From: an uncultured Acidobacteriota bacterium
Lineage (GTDB): Bacteria; Acidobacteriota; Blastocatellia; Pyrinomonadales; Pyrinomonadaceae
Assembly: GCA_946480545.1 (NCBI GenBank)
Contig: CAMLKY010000178.1
Coordinates: forward strand, 1 to 5,528
Length of the DNA: 5,528 nucleotides
Reading direction: 5' to 3'
Below, piece after piece: positions 1 to 5,528 of this stretch. Made by a program: the position numbers and the translations under genes. The notes below the pieces were generated by a model. That model saw nothing but the letters and a program-made list of their open reading frames with translations. It made no database searches and was not told where the DNA came from. Within the stretch, counting starts at the first letter, position 1. Each line of letters begins with the position of its first letter.

Positions 1-3000
1 AGGCGAGAGCTCGCTCGGCGGTCCAGGCCATTCGGCCGGCGAGGTCGACGTAGCGCCTGATCAGGCGATTGGAAAACTCGACCAGCGATGTCAGCATCGA
101 GCGATTGAGGAAACGCTGCGAGTAATGTTTGAGAAGGTCGGTTCCCAGTTGCCAGTCGGCTTTCGCGATCGACTGCGAAAGTTGCGCGATCGTGACGTCG
201 CGCTTTTTTAGATCGACGAGCGCCTTTGCGGCGGGCAGCGCCACCTTCTCGAGATGCGCGAGTTCGCCGGCACGTTTCAAGATGCCGTCGGCAAGAGACG
301 ACATCGAGCTAACGCCTGCATAAAGAAAAGCTCCGAATGGCCCGGCGACACCTGCCGATTGTCCAAGCGCCTGCGCGCCCGAGCCAAGGACGTTGCTCGC
401 AGTACCAACCTTGTAACCGAGGCTGAGGATATCGCCGGTCGAAAGTGACTGTGAGCTTGCCGCCTGCGGAGCCCCTTCGCCGGCGAATGCCATTTCGCCG
501 AGCTTCATCACCGAGTCCTTCATGCCCCCGGCAAAATCCTTCGCCTGTTCAAAGAAAGTGTCCTTTTTGGCGATCTCCGCTTTTTTCGCCGCGATCTGGC
601 CATTGATCGAATCGACCTGCTTTTGCGCTTCGCCGACGTGGAACTCGGCGATCTTCTGTTGCTCTTGCGCGATGCTGATGGCGGCATTTGCCTTGGCGAC
701 CATCGTTTGTGCCTGCATCTCGGCCACCGTCAATTGATCGAGCTGCTGATAGTAACCAAGAAAATCGGTCTGCGCCGATTTTGCCCCGGCGGCGAATCGG
801 TCGGCGGCTTCTTTCAGCACGCGAAAGCGTACGGGCGGCACATGATTTGGAGACACGCCGTAGTAGTTCAGCCCCGCGTTGATCTGAATGAAGCCGACCC
901 TTGCACGCCCGACCTGAGCGACGATCGCCGGATTCCGCTTCGATTTTTTCCAGGGGAACGGATCGGCCGGCATGAAGCGGCCGTCCCATTTGGGCGTGAT
1001 CTCGGGGTCTTCGTCATGCAGGTAGATCACCGCCTTATACAGCTCGCGAGCCCGCATGATGTTTTCGGGCCGGTTCGAGCGGTACAGTGAGTCGGCCCAT
1101 TCGAGGGCTGCGTTGCCCAGACGCAGCTTGAAATATCCAAGCTCCGCCCTGTTGGTCGGAACGCTGGTCGGTGGAAGCTTCGGAAACAGGTTGGGGTTGT
1201 CCCATTTAGGATTCTCGGTCCGGTCTGATGAGCTGGCATACGGCAAGGGCCCGCCTGCGAAATGCAGGAATTGCCCGGCATCGGTTCCTGCGAATGGATC
1301 CGCCTCGAGAGCCGCGGCAAAAATGTTAAAGGCGGCCGGTCCGGTAAACCACCATACGCCCTGCTTGTACGTCTCGGTGCGCCCGACAAGCTCACGCACC
1401 GCCTCGGCGTATCGGCCCTGGGCCAATTGCATCTCGGAGATGCATGCCGGGAGCAACCGGAAGTACAAGTGGTCAAGCAGGTACGCGAGAGTGGTCCGGT
1501 GGCCGGTCCACGGAGGGCCTTCCCACCATTTCTTTGTGATGTCAGTCGGCTTTCCTGACGCGTCCGTGTTCACGTCACCATATTGGTTCAGCCCGTAGTG
1601 CCACACCAGGTAGAGATGATATTGGTGTTCATACGCTTTGAGCTTGTCCATCGTCCCGACATCAAAGTTCTTTTGCGCCTTCGCGACCGTGCTGGGGCTG
1701 TATTCCCACTTCGTATATTTTTTCGTGGCATAGTCCCAGTCGGTATCAAGGAACCCGCGCATCTTTCCGGCCCAGTCTTTCGCCTGTGCGTATTTCTGCT
1801 CGGCCCCCAGATAGTTGAGCGACTTTGCGTCGTTGTGTCCGGCGTTGATCAGGTCCTGGAGCTCAAGGTGGTTTCGAACCCATTGCCATTTCACCGCTTC
1901 GTGATTAGCGCCACCTGGGACAAACTTCGTCTTTGTCTTCTCGTTCAGAAAATCCGTAACCGGGATCGATTTACCAAAGACTGCTTCGCGAGTTTTTTGC
2001 CGGGGACTTTCGTCGGTGCGAAAGTAGTATGTCGCGCGCGGGTCGTAATGATTCTCCGGATAGAAGGGCGTTTCCCGTTCGATCCATTCTTCATACTCGA
2101 GAAAGAACGGCCCCGCAGCTTCGCGCGGAAACTTAATGATCAACTTTTCATCGGTCCCCGCGATGCGGTCCGGCTTCACCGCAAACGGGTCATCGGCACT
2201 CTGGTAGCTATCGGTGAAAAAGCGCTGAAGCGTGTAGATGTTTTCCTGAACCGGGTTCGAGCGCTCGAGATCCGAGCGGCTGAGATTTACCCTGTACCGT
2301 TTCTCGAGCTCCTCGCGATCTAAAGACGTCAGCGAGATCAGATAATCGAGGTAGTCGCGATAGCTCCGGTCGCCCCGCGGATCAATGCCGGCGGGAGCGA
2401 GCGCGAATCCATAGCCCGTCCCCGCCGGCGCGGCAAGTGCTTTTAGAAGAATGCGACCGGCGATCCGGTTCGCCGGCTGATCGGTCGTGTCCTGTGTCGC
2501 AAAGTCCTGGTGAAAGCGGTTGTTCAGCCGCTCGATCATCGTCGCCGCCGTCGCGACTTCTTTCTCTTTCGCCTGGCCAAACACAGACTGGAACCGTACG
2601 TTTTCGACCCAGCGATCGCGCAGGTAGTCTCGGTAGCCGCTGGACGACGTGTCCGTGCCGCCAAACATGTCGGGGAAAATGTCCGGACGAGTGATAAAGC
2701 GATTCACGGCCGAGCGGTAATCGCCACGCTTGAACAGTTCGACGTCAGCCGGCGCTTCGATCTCGGGCCAGCCGCCGATCTTGCGGCCGCGGTCGACAAT
2801 GTGATCGAACTCTTCCACAAGATCGTGTCGCCGTTGTTCGACAAGGCGTTCACGAATGCGGTGCACCTCGGTATCGTCATCGAGGTGATGGAACCGTAAT
2901 CGGATGCCGGAGCCGGCGAACTTTGCTTCGGGATCAAGAAGTGCGTCCTCAAGACTTCCCATGATCGCGAGACGCTTCTGGACGCTCCAACCAGAAAACA

Positions 3001-3514
3001 CACCACGCGGTCCGAGGGTGGCGAGTTCGCTGTGAATATCGTTGAGGCGTCTCGCGCCCGAGCTATGCATCAAGTTGCCCAGCTCTTTCCAATCCTGTTC
3101 GGAAGGGATCGATTCCGGTTCCTGCAGCGTGATGTCCAGCCACAGATCGTCGTAAGCGAGGGGCCCGGTTTTTCGCAGGAACCGATCGTCGTTGTCGAAG
3201 CAAGCCAGCCGAAATTTGAAATCATCACAATGCAGCGCGGCGCACGCCCATCGCTTGACGCGGTCGTCGTTGTAATCGGCGGTGATGGAAAATCCACCGT
3301 CTTGGCCGGTCACGGCCCGACCGATCTCGATCATCTCTTCACTAGTGCCGGAACCGAACAGCAGATCGCCGGGTACGAATGCGACCGTGGTGACCCCGGC
3401 AACGGGCAGCCCCGTGTCGGCCAGTGAAACGGAACCGGCAATGGTCATTACATCGTCAGGCGTTTGAGATGGGTCTGAACCGTTTTGTGATTGTTCATTG
3501 ATTTCATCTTTCAT
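1..3514 (-). CDS. TcA-related toxin subunit (compact Tc toxin A-like), C-terminus outside window
   Basis: One uninterrupted minus-strand frame encodes 1171 residues and continues past the left edge. The ATG start is fixed by AGGGAG nine bases upstream and an in-frame TGA at 3548-3550. There is no signal peptide or N-terminal membrane segment. Residues 24-130 look like a carboxypeptidase-regulatory-like beta-sandwich (TGLPVAGV, then TGQDGGFSI). Residues 140-910 are mostly helical, with family-like blocks near 383-438 (YRDYLDYL, NPVQENIYTLQRFF), 465-503 (FFLEYEEW), 675-705 (LLPACISEMQLAQGRYAEAV) and 788-830 (RARELYKAVIYLH). Residues 915-1000 form a long heptad-like helix. Residues 1027-1088 are Gly/Ala/Ser-rich and hydrophobic. 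Residues 1089-1171 form a return helix ending in RRYVDLAGRMAWTAERALA, like the YDLA...AERAY entry to the TcB-binding domain of TcA. In known Tc toxins, TcA is the pentameric channel that injects the TcC effector held in TcB. Classical TcA has about 2300-2500 residues; this one would probably end near 1350-1450. Family assignment rests on remembered motifs; exact function and partners are inferred. Confidence 0.75.
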   Translation of the reverse strand, partial: MKDEINEQSQNGSDPSQTPDDVMTIAGSVSLADTGLPVAGVTTVAFVPGDLLFGSGTSEEMIEIGRAVTGQDGGFSITADYNDDRVKRWACAALHCDDFKFRLACFDNDDRFLRKTGPLAYDDLWLDITLQEPESIPSEQDWKELGNLMHSSGARRLNDIHSELATLGPRGVFSGWSVQKRLAIMGSLEDALLDPEAKFAGSGIRLRFHHLDDDTEVHRIRERLVEQRRHDLVEEFDHIVDRGRKIGGWPEIEAPADVELFKRGDYRSAVNRFITRPDIFPDMFGGTDTSSSGYRDYLRDRWVENVRFQSVFGQAKEKEVATAATMIERLNNRFHQDFATQDTTDQPANRIAGRILLKALAAPAGTGYGFALAPAGIDPRGDRSYRDYLDYLISLTSLDREELEKRYRVNLSRSDLERSNPVQENIYTLQRFFTDSYQSADDPFAVKPDRIAGTDEKLIIKFPREAAGPFFLEYEEWIERETPFYPENHYDPRATYYFRTDESPRQKTREAVFGKSIPVTDFLNEKTKTKFVPGGANHEAVKWQWVRNHLELQDLINAGHNDAKSLNYLGAEQKYAQAKDWAGKMRGFLDTDWDYATKKYTKWEYSPSTVAKAQKNFDVGTMDKLKAYEHQYHLYLVWHYGLNQYGDVNTDASGKPTDITKKWWEGPPWTGHRTTLAYLLDHLYFRLLPACISEMQLAQGRYAEAVRELVGRTETYKQGVWWFTGPAAFNIFAAALEADPFAGTDAGQFLHFAGGPLPYASSSDRTENPKWDNPNLFPKLPPTSVPTNRAELGYFKLRLGNAALEWADSLYRSNRPENIMRARELYKAVIYLHDEDPEITPKWDGRFMPADPFPWKKSKRNPAIVAQVGRARVGFIQINAGLNYYGVSPNHVPPVRFRVLKEAADRFAAGAKSAQTDFLGYYQQLDQLTVAEMQAQTMVAKANAAISIAQEQQKIAEFHVGEAQKQVDSINGQIAAKKAEIAKKDTFFEQAKDFAGGMKDSVMKLGEMAFAGEGAPQAASSQSLSTGDILSLGYKVGTASNVLGSGAQALGQSAGVAGPFGAFLYAGVSSMSSLADGILKRAGELAHLEKVALPAAKALVDLKKRDVTIAQLSQSIAKADWQLGTDLLKHYSQRFLNRSMLTSLVEFSNRLIRRYVDLAGRMAWTAERALA

Positions 3515-3523
3515 AAGTCGGAG

Positions 3524-3529
3524 CTCCCT
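3524..3529 (-). promoter_or_regulatory. Ribosome binding site of the TcA-like gene
   Basis: AGGGAG reads toward the ATG at 3514 with nine bases between. It is a near-consensus Shine-Dalgarno sequence. Together with the in-frame stop at 3548-3550 it excludes a longer N-terminus, so the absence of a signal peptide is genuine and not a mis-called start. Confidence 0.75.
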
Positions 3530-3569
3530 GGCGGCGGTGTTTTCTAGTCAGTGATGGAATCCGACGAGC

Positions 3570-3579
3570 CGGACGTCCG
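3570..3579. repeat. Perfect 10-bp dyad upstream of the TcA-like gene
   Basis: CGGACGTCCG is its own reverse complement and lies about 55-65 bp upstream of the TcA-like start. It is flanked by GAGC (3566-3569) and GCTC (3586-3589), with a run of six T on the plus strand next to it. It could be an operator, but a 10-bp palindrome can also arise by chance in GC-rich DNA. It has no loop and so cannot form an ordinary terminator hairpin. Confidence 0.3.
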
Positions 3580-3605
3580 TTTTTTGCTCAAACGTGGGGC
3601 GGCAC

Positions 3606-3623
3606 TTCCTGTTCACACAGGAA
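3606..3623. repeat. 7-bp inverted repeat with 4-base loop
   Basis: TTCCTGT at 3606-3612 and ACAGGAA at 3617-3623 are perfect complements around the loop TCAC. The element lies about 90-110 bp upstream of the TcA-like start and could be a regulator site or part of a leader structure. No T-tract follows on either strand, so it is not a standard terminator. Confidence 0.4.
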
Positions 3624-3717
3624 TGATGTTGGACATGCTGGCTTCGGAGCTTGGAGTGTCGGAGACAGTATCAGATTGCCGCGGCGGTGTAAAGATTCTG
3701 GTAATCGAGAACAGCAC

Positions 3718-3753
3718 GCTATGGCACTTGAGACGTATCTCGAGTGCCGTAGC
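3718..3753. repeat. 16-bp inverted repeat between Kelch and TcA-like genes
   Basis: Arms 3718-3733 and 3738-3753 pair over 16 consecutive positions around the loop CGTA (3734-3737). Read as plus-strand RNA, all 16 pair, two of them as G-U (3722/3749 and 3729/3742). Read as minus-strand RNA, the direction of both neighbouring genes, the same positions become A/C mismatches and leave stems of 4, 6 and 4 bp. It begins 31 bases after the Kelch stop codon, so a Kelch transcript terminator is one possibility, but no U-tract follows in that direction. A protein-binding dyad or a plus-strand small RNA are alternatives. Confidence 0.6.
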
Positions 3754-3784
3754 CGCACATTAACGGGTGCTGCTGCTCAACGTC

Positions 3785-4891
3785 CTACTCGCAACGCATC
3801 GTCGGGCGGTACACCTGCATCGCATTTGTGCCCGAGTTTCCGCCCAGCGTGATCCCGCCGCCCGGTAGGAAAATCCTGCCGCCGACCACCGCGCTTCCTT
3901 TCAGGCCGTGGACTGCGATAGGCAGGTTGGGCAGCGTGGTCCATTTATCAGAACGGGGATCATAGCCATAGGTGTTGGGAGTAAGGCCAAGGACGTGCTT
4001 TTGCTCACCCTCGCCACCGAAGACGAACATGCAGCCATTTACGACCGCGCCGGTTATCCCGCCACGCGGTCCGGGCAGCGGAGCACCCTTTGTCCACTTG
4101 CGCGTTGCGGGATCGTAGATCTCGACGACGTCGGTGCGTTCGGCGCCCGCACCCGGCCCGAAGCGTCCACCCGCGACGATGATCTTCCCGTTGAGGGCAA
4201 CCATCGCGAGGTGGTTACGCTGCGTCGGCACATCCGGAAGCTTCTCCCACTTGTCTGTCGCCGGGTCGTAGACCTCGAAGGCCGAGCCGCCCGGCGGACG
4301 TCCGCCGGCGACATAGATCTTTCCGTTGATTACTGCTTTGCCGCCGCCGCTCCGTGCGGTCGGCATCGGAGCGCGTGGTACCCACCCGCCGACCTTTGGA
4401 TCGTGGACCCAGACATTCGCTACGTACTTGTGCGGCCGGCCCGTGCTGGCGCCGTCGACCTCGCCTCCGATCACGTAGAGCTTGCCGTCGACTGCGGCAG
4501 CATGAATGTGATGGATCGGCTGGGGCAGGCTTGGTCCGAGTGACCAGCGGCCCGTCGCGGTGTCATAGACCTGCACGAGGTTGGAAGGTAGTCGCCCGGG
4601 CGGATACCCACCAAGAACCCAAACCTTGCCGTCCATTTCAACCACGGCATGTTCGGAGCGGGGAAGCGGCATCGCGGTGCCGAGGCTCCATCCATCAAAT
4701 TCCGGAAACGCCCCGACCGGCGGGCCGAAGCTCGCGCGGTCGTTCCAGGTCTCGCGAAGCTCACCCGATTCGACGGGCGTGGATTTATTTGGCGGCGGCC
4801 CACCCGGCGGACCTTGAGCAGCGGCGCCCGCGATAAGCAGAAGAATAAACGACAGAGCGGAGAGTAGAGATGTAGAGGACGTTCTGATCAT
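3785..4891 (-). CDS. Secreted six-bladed Kelch-repeat propeller protein
   Basis: This is a complete 368-residue protein. Residues 1-25 form a Sec signal peptide: basic MIR, a hydrophobic core (LLSALSFILLLIAGAAA) and likely cleavage at AAA/QG. A Pro/Gly-rich linker follows (about 26-40, QGPPGGPPP). Residues 66-363 contain six Kelch repeats, marked by Gly-Gly pairs at 94-95, 142-143, 196-197, 241-242, 292-293 and 344-345. Each is preceded by a DGK/NGK-type turn and followed by VYD-type strands and a conserved Trp at 116, 170, 215, 266 and 317. The sixth Trp is W68, at the N-terminus, so the propeller probably closes by an N-terminal strand completing the last blade. No catalytic domain is attached. 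Kelch propellers bind proteins or carbohydrates, and a few are enzymes such as galactose oxidase; no such copper site is apparent here. The export route suggests a periplasmic or extracellular binding role. Substrate and partner are unknown. Confidence 0.9.
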   Translation of the reverse strand: MIRTSSTSLLSALSFILLLIAGAAAQGPPGGPPPNKSTPVESGELRETWNDRASFGPPVGAFPEFDGWSLGTAMPLPRSEHAVVEMDGKVWVLGGYPPGRLPSNLVQVYDTATGRWSLGPSLPQPIHHIHAAAVDGKLYVIGGEVDGASTGRPHKYVANVWVHDPKVGGWVPRAPMPTARSGGGKAVINGKIYVAGGRPPGGSAFEVYDPATDKWEKLPDVPTQRNHLAMVALNGKIIVAGGRFGPGAGAERTDVVEIYDPATRKWTKGAPLPGPRGGITGAVVNGCMFVFGGEGEQKHVLGLTPNTYGYDPRSDKWTTLPNLPIAVHGLKGSAVVGGRIFLPGGGITLGGNSGTNAMQVYRPTMRCE

Positions 4892-4901
4892 AGTCCATGA
4901 A

Positions 4902-4906
4902 CTCCT
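4902..4906 (-). promoter_or_regulatory. Ribosome binding site of the Kelch gene
   Basis: AGGAG stands ten bases upstream of the ATG at 4891. Another ATG at 4899 lies only three bases after it but is in a different frame that does not encode the signal peptide. The ATG at 4891 is therefore preferred, because it yields a clean signal sequence. Confidence 0.65.
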
Positions 4907-4941
4907 GGTGATTGTGACGACTTTGTGCAGCGCAAGTTCTC

Positions 4942-5016
4942 CGCACTGAAAGTGCGATCAGCGCATAGCCAGTGGCGCAGCCACTGGCTGTGATCGCGTG
5001 GCCGCTTCACGGCCAT
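4942..5016. repeat. Cluster of overlapping inverted repeats (REP-like) between FG-GAP and Kelch genes
   Basis: Three stems crowd into 75 bp. Stem A: CGCACT (4942-4947) with AGTGCG (4951-4956), loop GAA. Stem B: AGCCAGTGGC (4967-4976) with GCCACTGGCT (4980-4989), ten perfect pairs around GCA, extended past a 6/1 internal loop by GCGATCA (4954-4960) with TGATCGC (4991-4997). Stem C: TGGCCG (4999-5004) with CGGCCA (5010-5015), loop CTTCA, extendable by a G-T pair (4998/5016). Stem A and the outer part of stem B share 4954-4956, so they cannot both form fully. The cluster starts about 20 bases downstream of the FG-GAP stop and could end that transcript, although no T-tract follows. Its compact palindromic form also resembles intergenic REP elements. 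Confidence 0.65.
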
Positions 5017-5036
5017 TGAATAAGTTCTGTTCTACC

Positions 5037-5528
5037 TTACGGAACAAAAGCATTGGGCACGGGAGCATCCCCTGATTGACCAAAAGATTGGATCAAGGTT
5101 CCGGCCGTTGTTCTCTGCGAATACCAGGTGTTGCTCGACGGACGGAAAACCGTCGCATCGATCTTTCCATCTCCGTCGAAGTCGCCGGGTGCGGGAACAT
5201 CGCCGTTAGTTCCGAAGGGGAAAGAATAATAGCTCTGATCCTCGCTCCTCAGGACAAACCATTCTCCTGTGTTCGGTCTGAACAAAGCGACGTCTGCTTT
5301 TCCGTCGCCGGTGTAATCGCCACCTTGCACGGGTTTATCTGTTGAATTTCCGAACGAGAAAGCGATCAAGCCCAACGTGCTTCTCTGTATCCACCATTGA
5401 CCCGAAGACACTCTGTAAACGGCGATGTCGACTCTGTTGTCTCCGTCGTAATCCGCCACGACTGGTTTGTCTTCCGGAGTTCCGAATTGGAGGATCGTGT
5501 AATTCTGCTCGCCCGAACGCAGGATGTA
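5037..5528 (-). CDS. FG-GAP/VCBS-like repeat protein, C-terminal part only
   Basis: The frame is open to the right edge, so only the last 163 residues are visible and no start can be assigned; the GTG at 5459 is an internal Val codon. The visible part holds the end of one repeat (residues 1-14), three complete repeats of 44-46 residues (15-58, 59-104, 105-148) and a terminal cap (149-163, ending NAFVP). Each repeat runs FG..xDxP, then a calcium-binding-type loop (DYDGDNRVD 26-34, DYTGDGKAD 71-79, DFDGDGKID 116-124), then DIAVYR/DVALFRP/DATVFRP, then a Trp strand (GQWWIQRS, GEWFVLRS, NTWYSQRT). FG-GAP/VCBS repeats form integrin-like beta-propeller blades that bind calcium, usually in secreted or surface proteins. 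The N-terminal domain that would reveal the protein's task is missing. The 145-bp repeat-rich gap makes co-transcription with the Kelch gene uncertain. Confidence 0.85.
   Translation of the reverse strand, partial: YILRSGEQNYTILQFGTPEDKPVVADYDGDNRVDIAVYRVSSGQWWIQRSTLGLIAFSFGNSTDKPVQGGDYTGDGKADVALFRPNTGEWFVLRSEDQSYYSFPFGTNGDVPAPGDFDGDGKIDATVFRPSSNTWYSQRTTAGTLIQSFGQSGDAPVPNAFVP

Noticed and set aside
549..989. A 146-codon minus-strand frame within the TcA-like gene, and similarly 1027-1476 and 2704-3006 on the same strand.
   Set aside because: These are other-frame shadows of the large gene, rich in Arg and Ser as expected from out-of-frame reading of GC-rich codons.
1583..2323. A 246-codon plus-strand open frame.
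   Set aside because: It lies wholly antisense to the TcA-like gene, whose minus-strand frame is open throughout and gives family-like motifs. The plus-strand translation shows no recognisable domain.
3570..3585. A plus-strand rho-independent terminator, from the CGGACGTCCG dyad followed by six T.
   Set aside because: The dyad has no loop and would leave only about four base pairs. No plus-strand gene ends upstream of it.
3551..3763. A 70-codon plus-strand frame starting with GTG in the gap between the Kelch and TcA-like genes.
   Set aside because: No Shine-Dalgarno sequence precedes the GTG, the translation resembles no known family, and the frame runs through the 16-bp hairpin. It is possible but unsupported.
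3908..4543. A 211-codon plus-strand frame opposite the Kelch gene.
   Set aside because: It is an antisense shadow. The minus-strand Kelch frame has a signal peptide and six regular repeats.
5037..5459. A complete 140-residue FG-GAP protein starting at GTG 5459.
   Set aside because: The same frame continues upstream to the window edge with another repeat end (YILRSGEQNYTILQ), so the GTG is an internal valine and the gene is partial.

Overview
The window is about 55-60% GC. It carries three protein genes, all on the minus strand, and two short intergenic stretches rich in inverted repeats. The FG-GAP/VCBS repeats at the right edge, with their terminal cap ending in NAFVP, resemble the C-terminal repeats I associate with Acidobacteriota of the Blastocatellia type. 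That lineage call is an inference from recall and was not tested. Soil or environmental origin would also fit.

In transcription order (right to left) the layout is as follows. (1) Positions 5528-5037 hold the C-terminal 163 residues of a repeat protein with calcium-binding-type DxDGDGxxD loops; its start lies beyond the window. (2) Positions 5036-4892 are a 145-bp gap packed with overlapping inverted repeats, REP-like in appearance. (3) Positions 4891-3785 hold a complete 368-residue secreted protein folded as a six-bladed Kelch propeller. (4) Positions 3784-3515 are a 270-bp gap with a 16-bp hairpin, a 7-bp hairpin and a short dyad. (5) Positions 3514-1 hold the first 1171 residues of one very large gene that runs off the left edge. 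Most of the many plus-strand reading frames in this half are its antisense shadows.

The large gene is the main content. Its far C-terminal visible part has the architecture of the pore-forming channel of Tc (toxin complex) A subunits. A long amphipathic coiled helix is followed by a Gly/Ala/Ser-rich hydrophobic tip and a return helix, then by an entry motif resembling the start of the TcB-binding domain. Its N-terminus is unlike classical TcdA/TcA. It starts with a carboxypeptidase-regulatory-like beta-sandwich and is much shorter before the channel (about 910 residues, against roughly 2000 in TcdA1). It therefore looks like a compact, TcA-related subunit. TcB/TcC partners, if present, would be expected to the left, outside the window.

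Nothing in the sequence proves that the Kelch and FG-GAP proteins work with the TcA-like protein. They are co-oriented, but the 145- and 270-bp gaps and the structured repeats between them argue against a tight operon. No convincing sigma-70 promoter, tRNA, rRNA, CRISPR array or insertion sequence was found.
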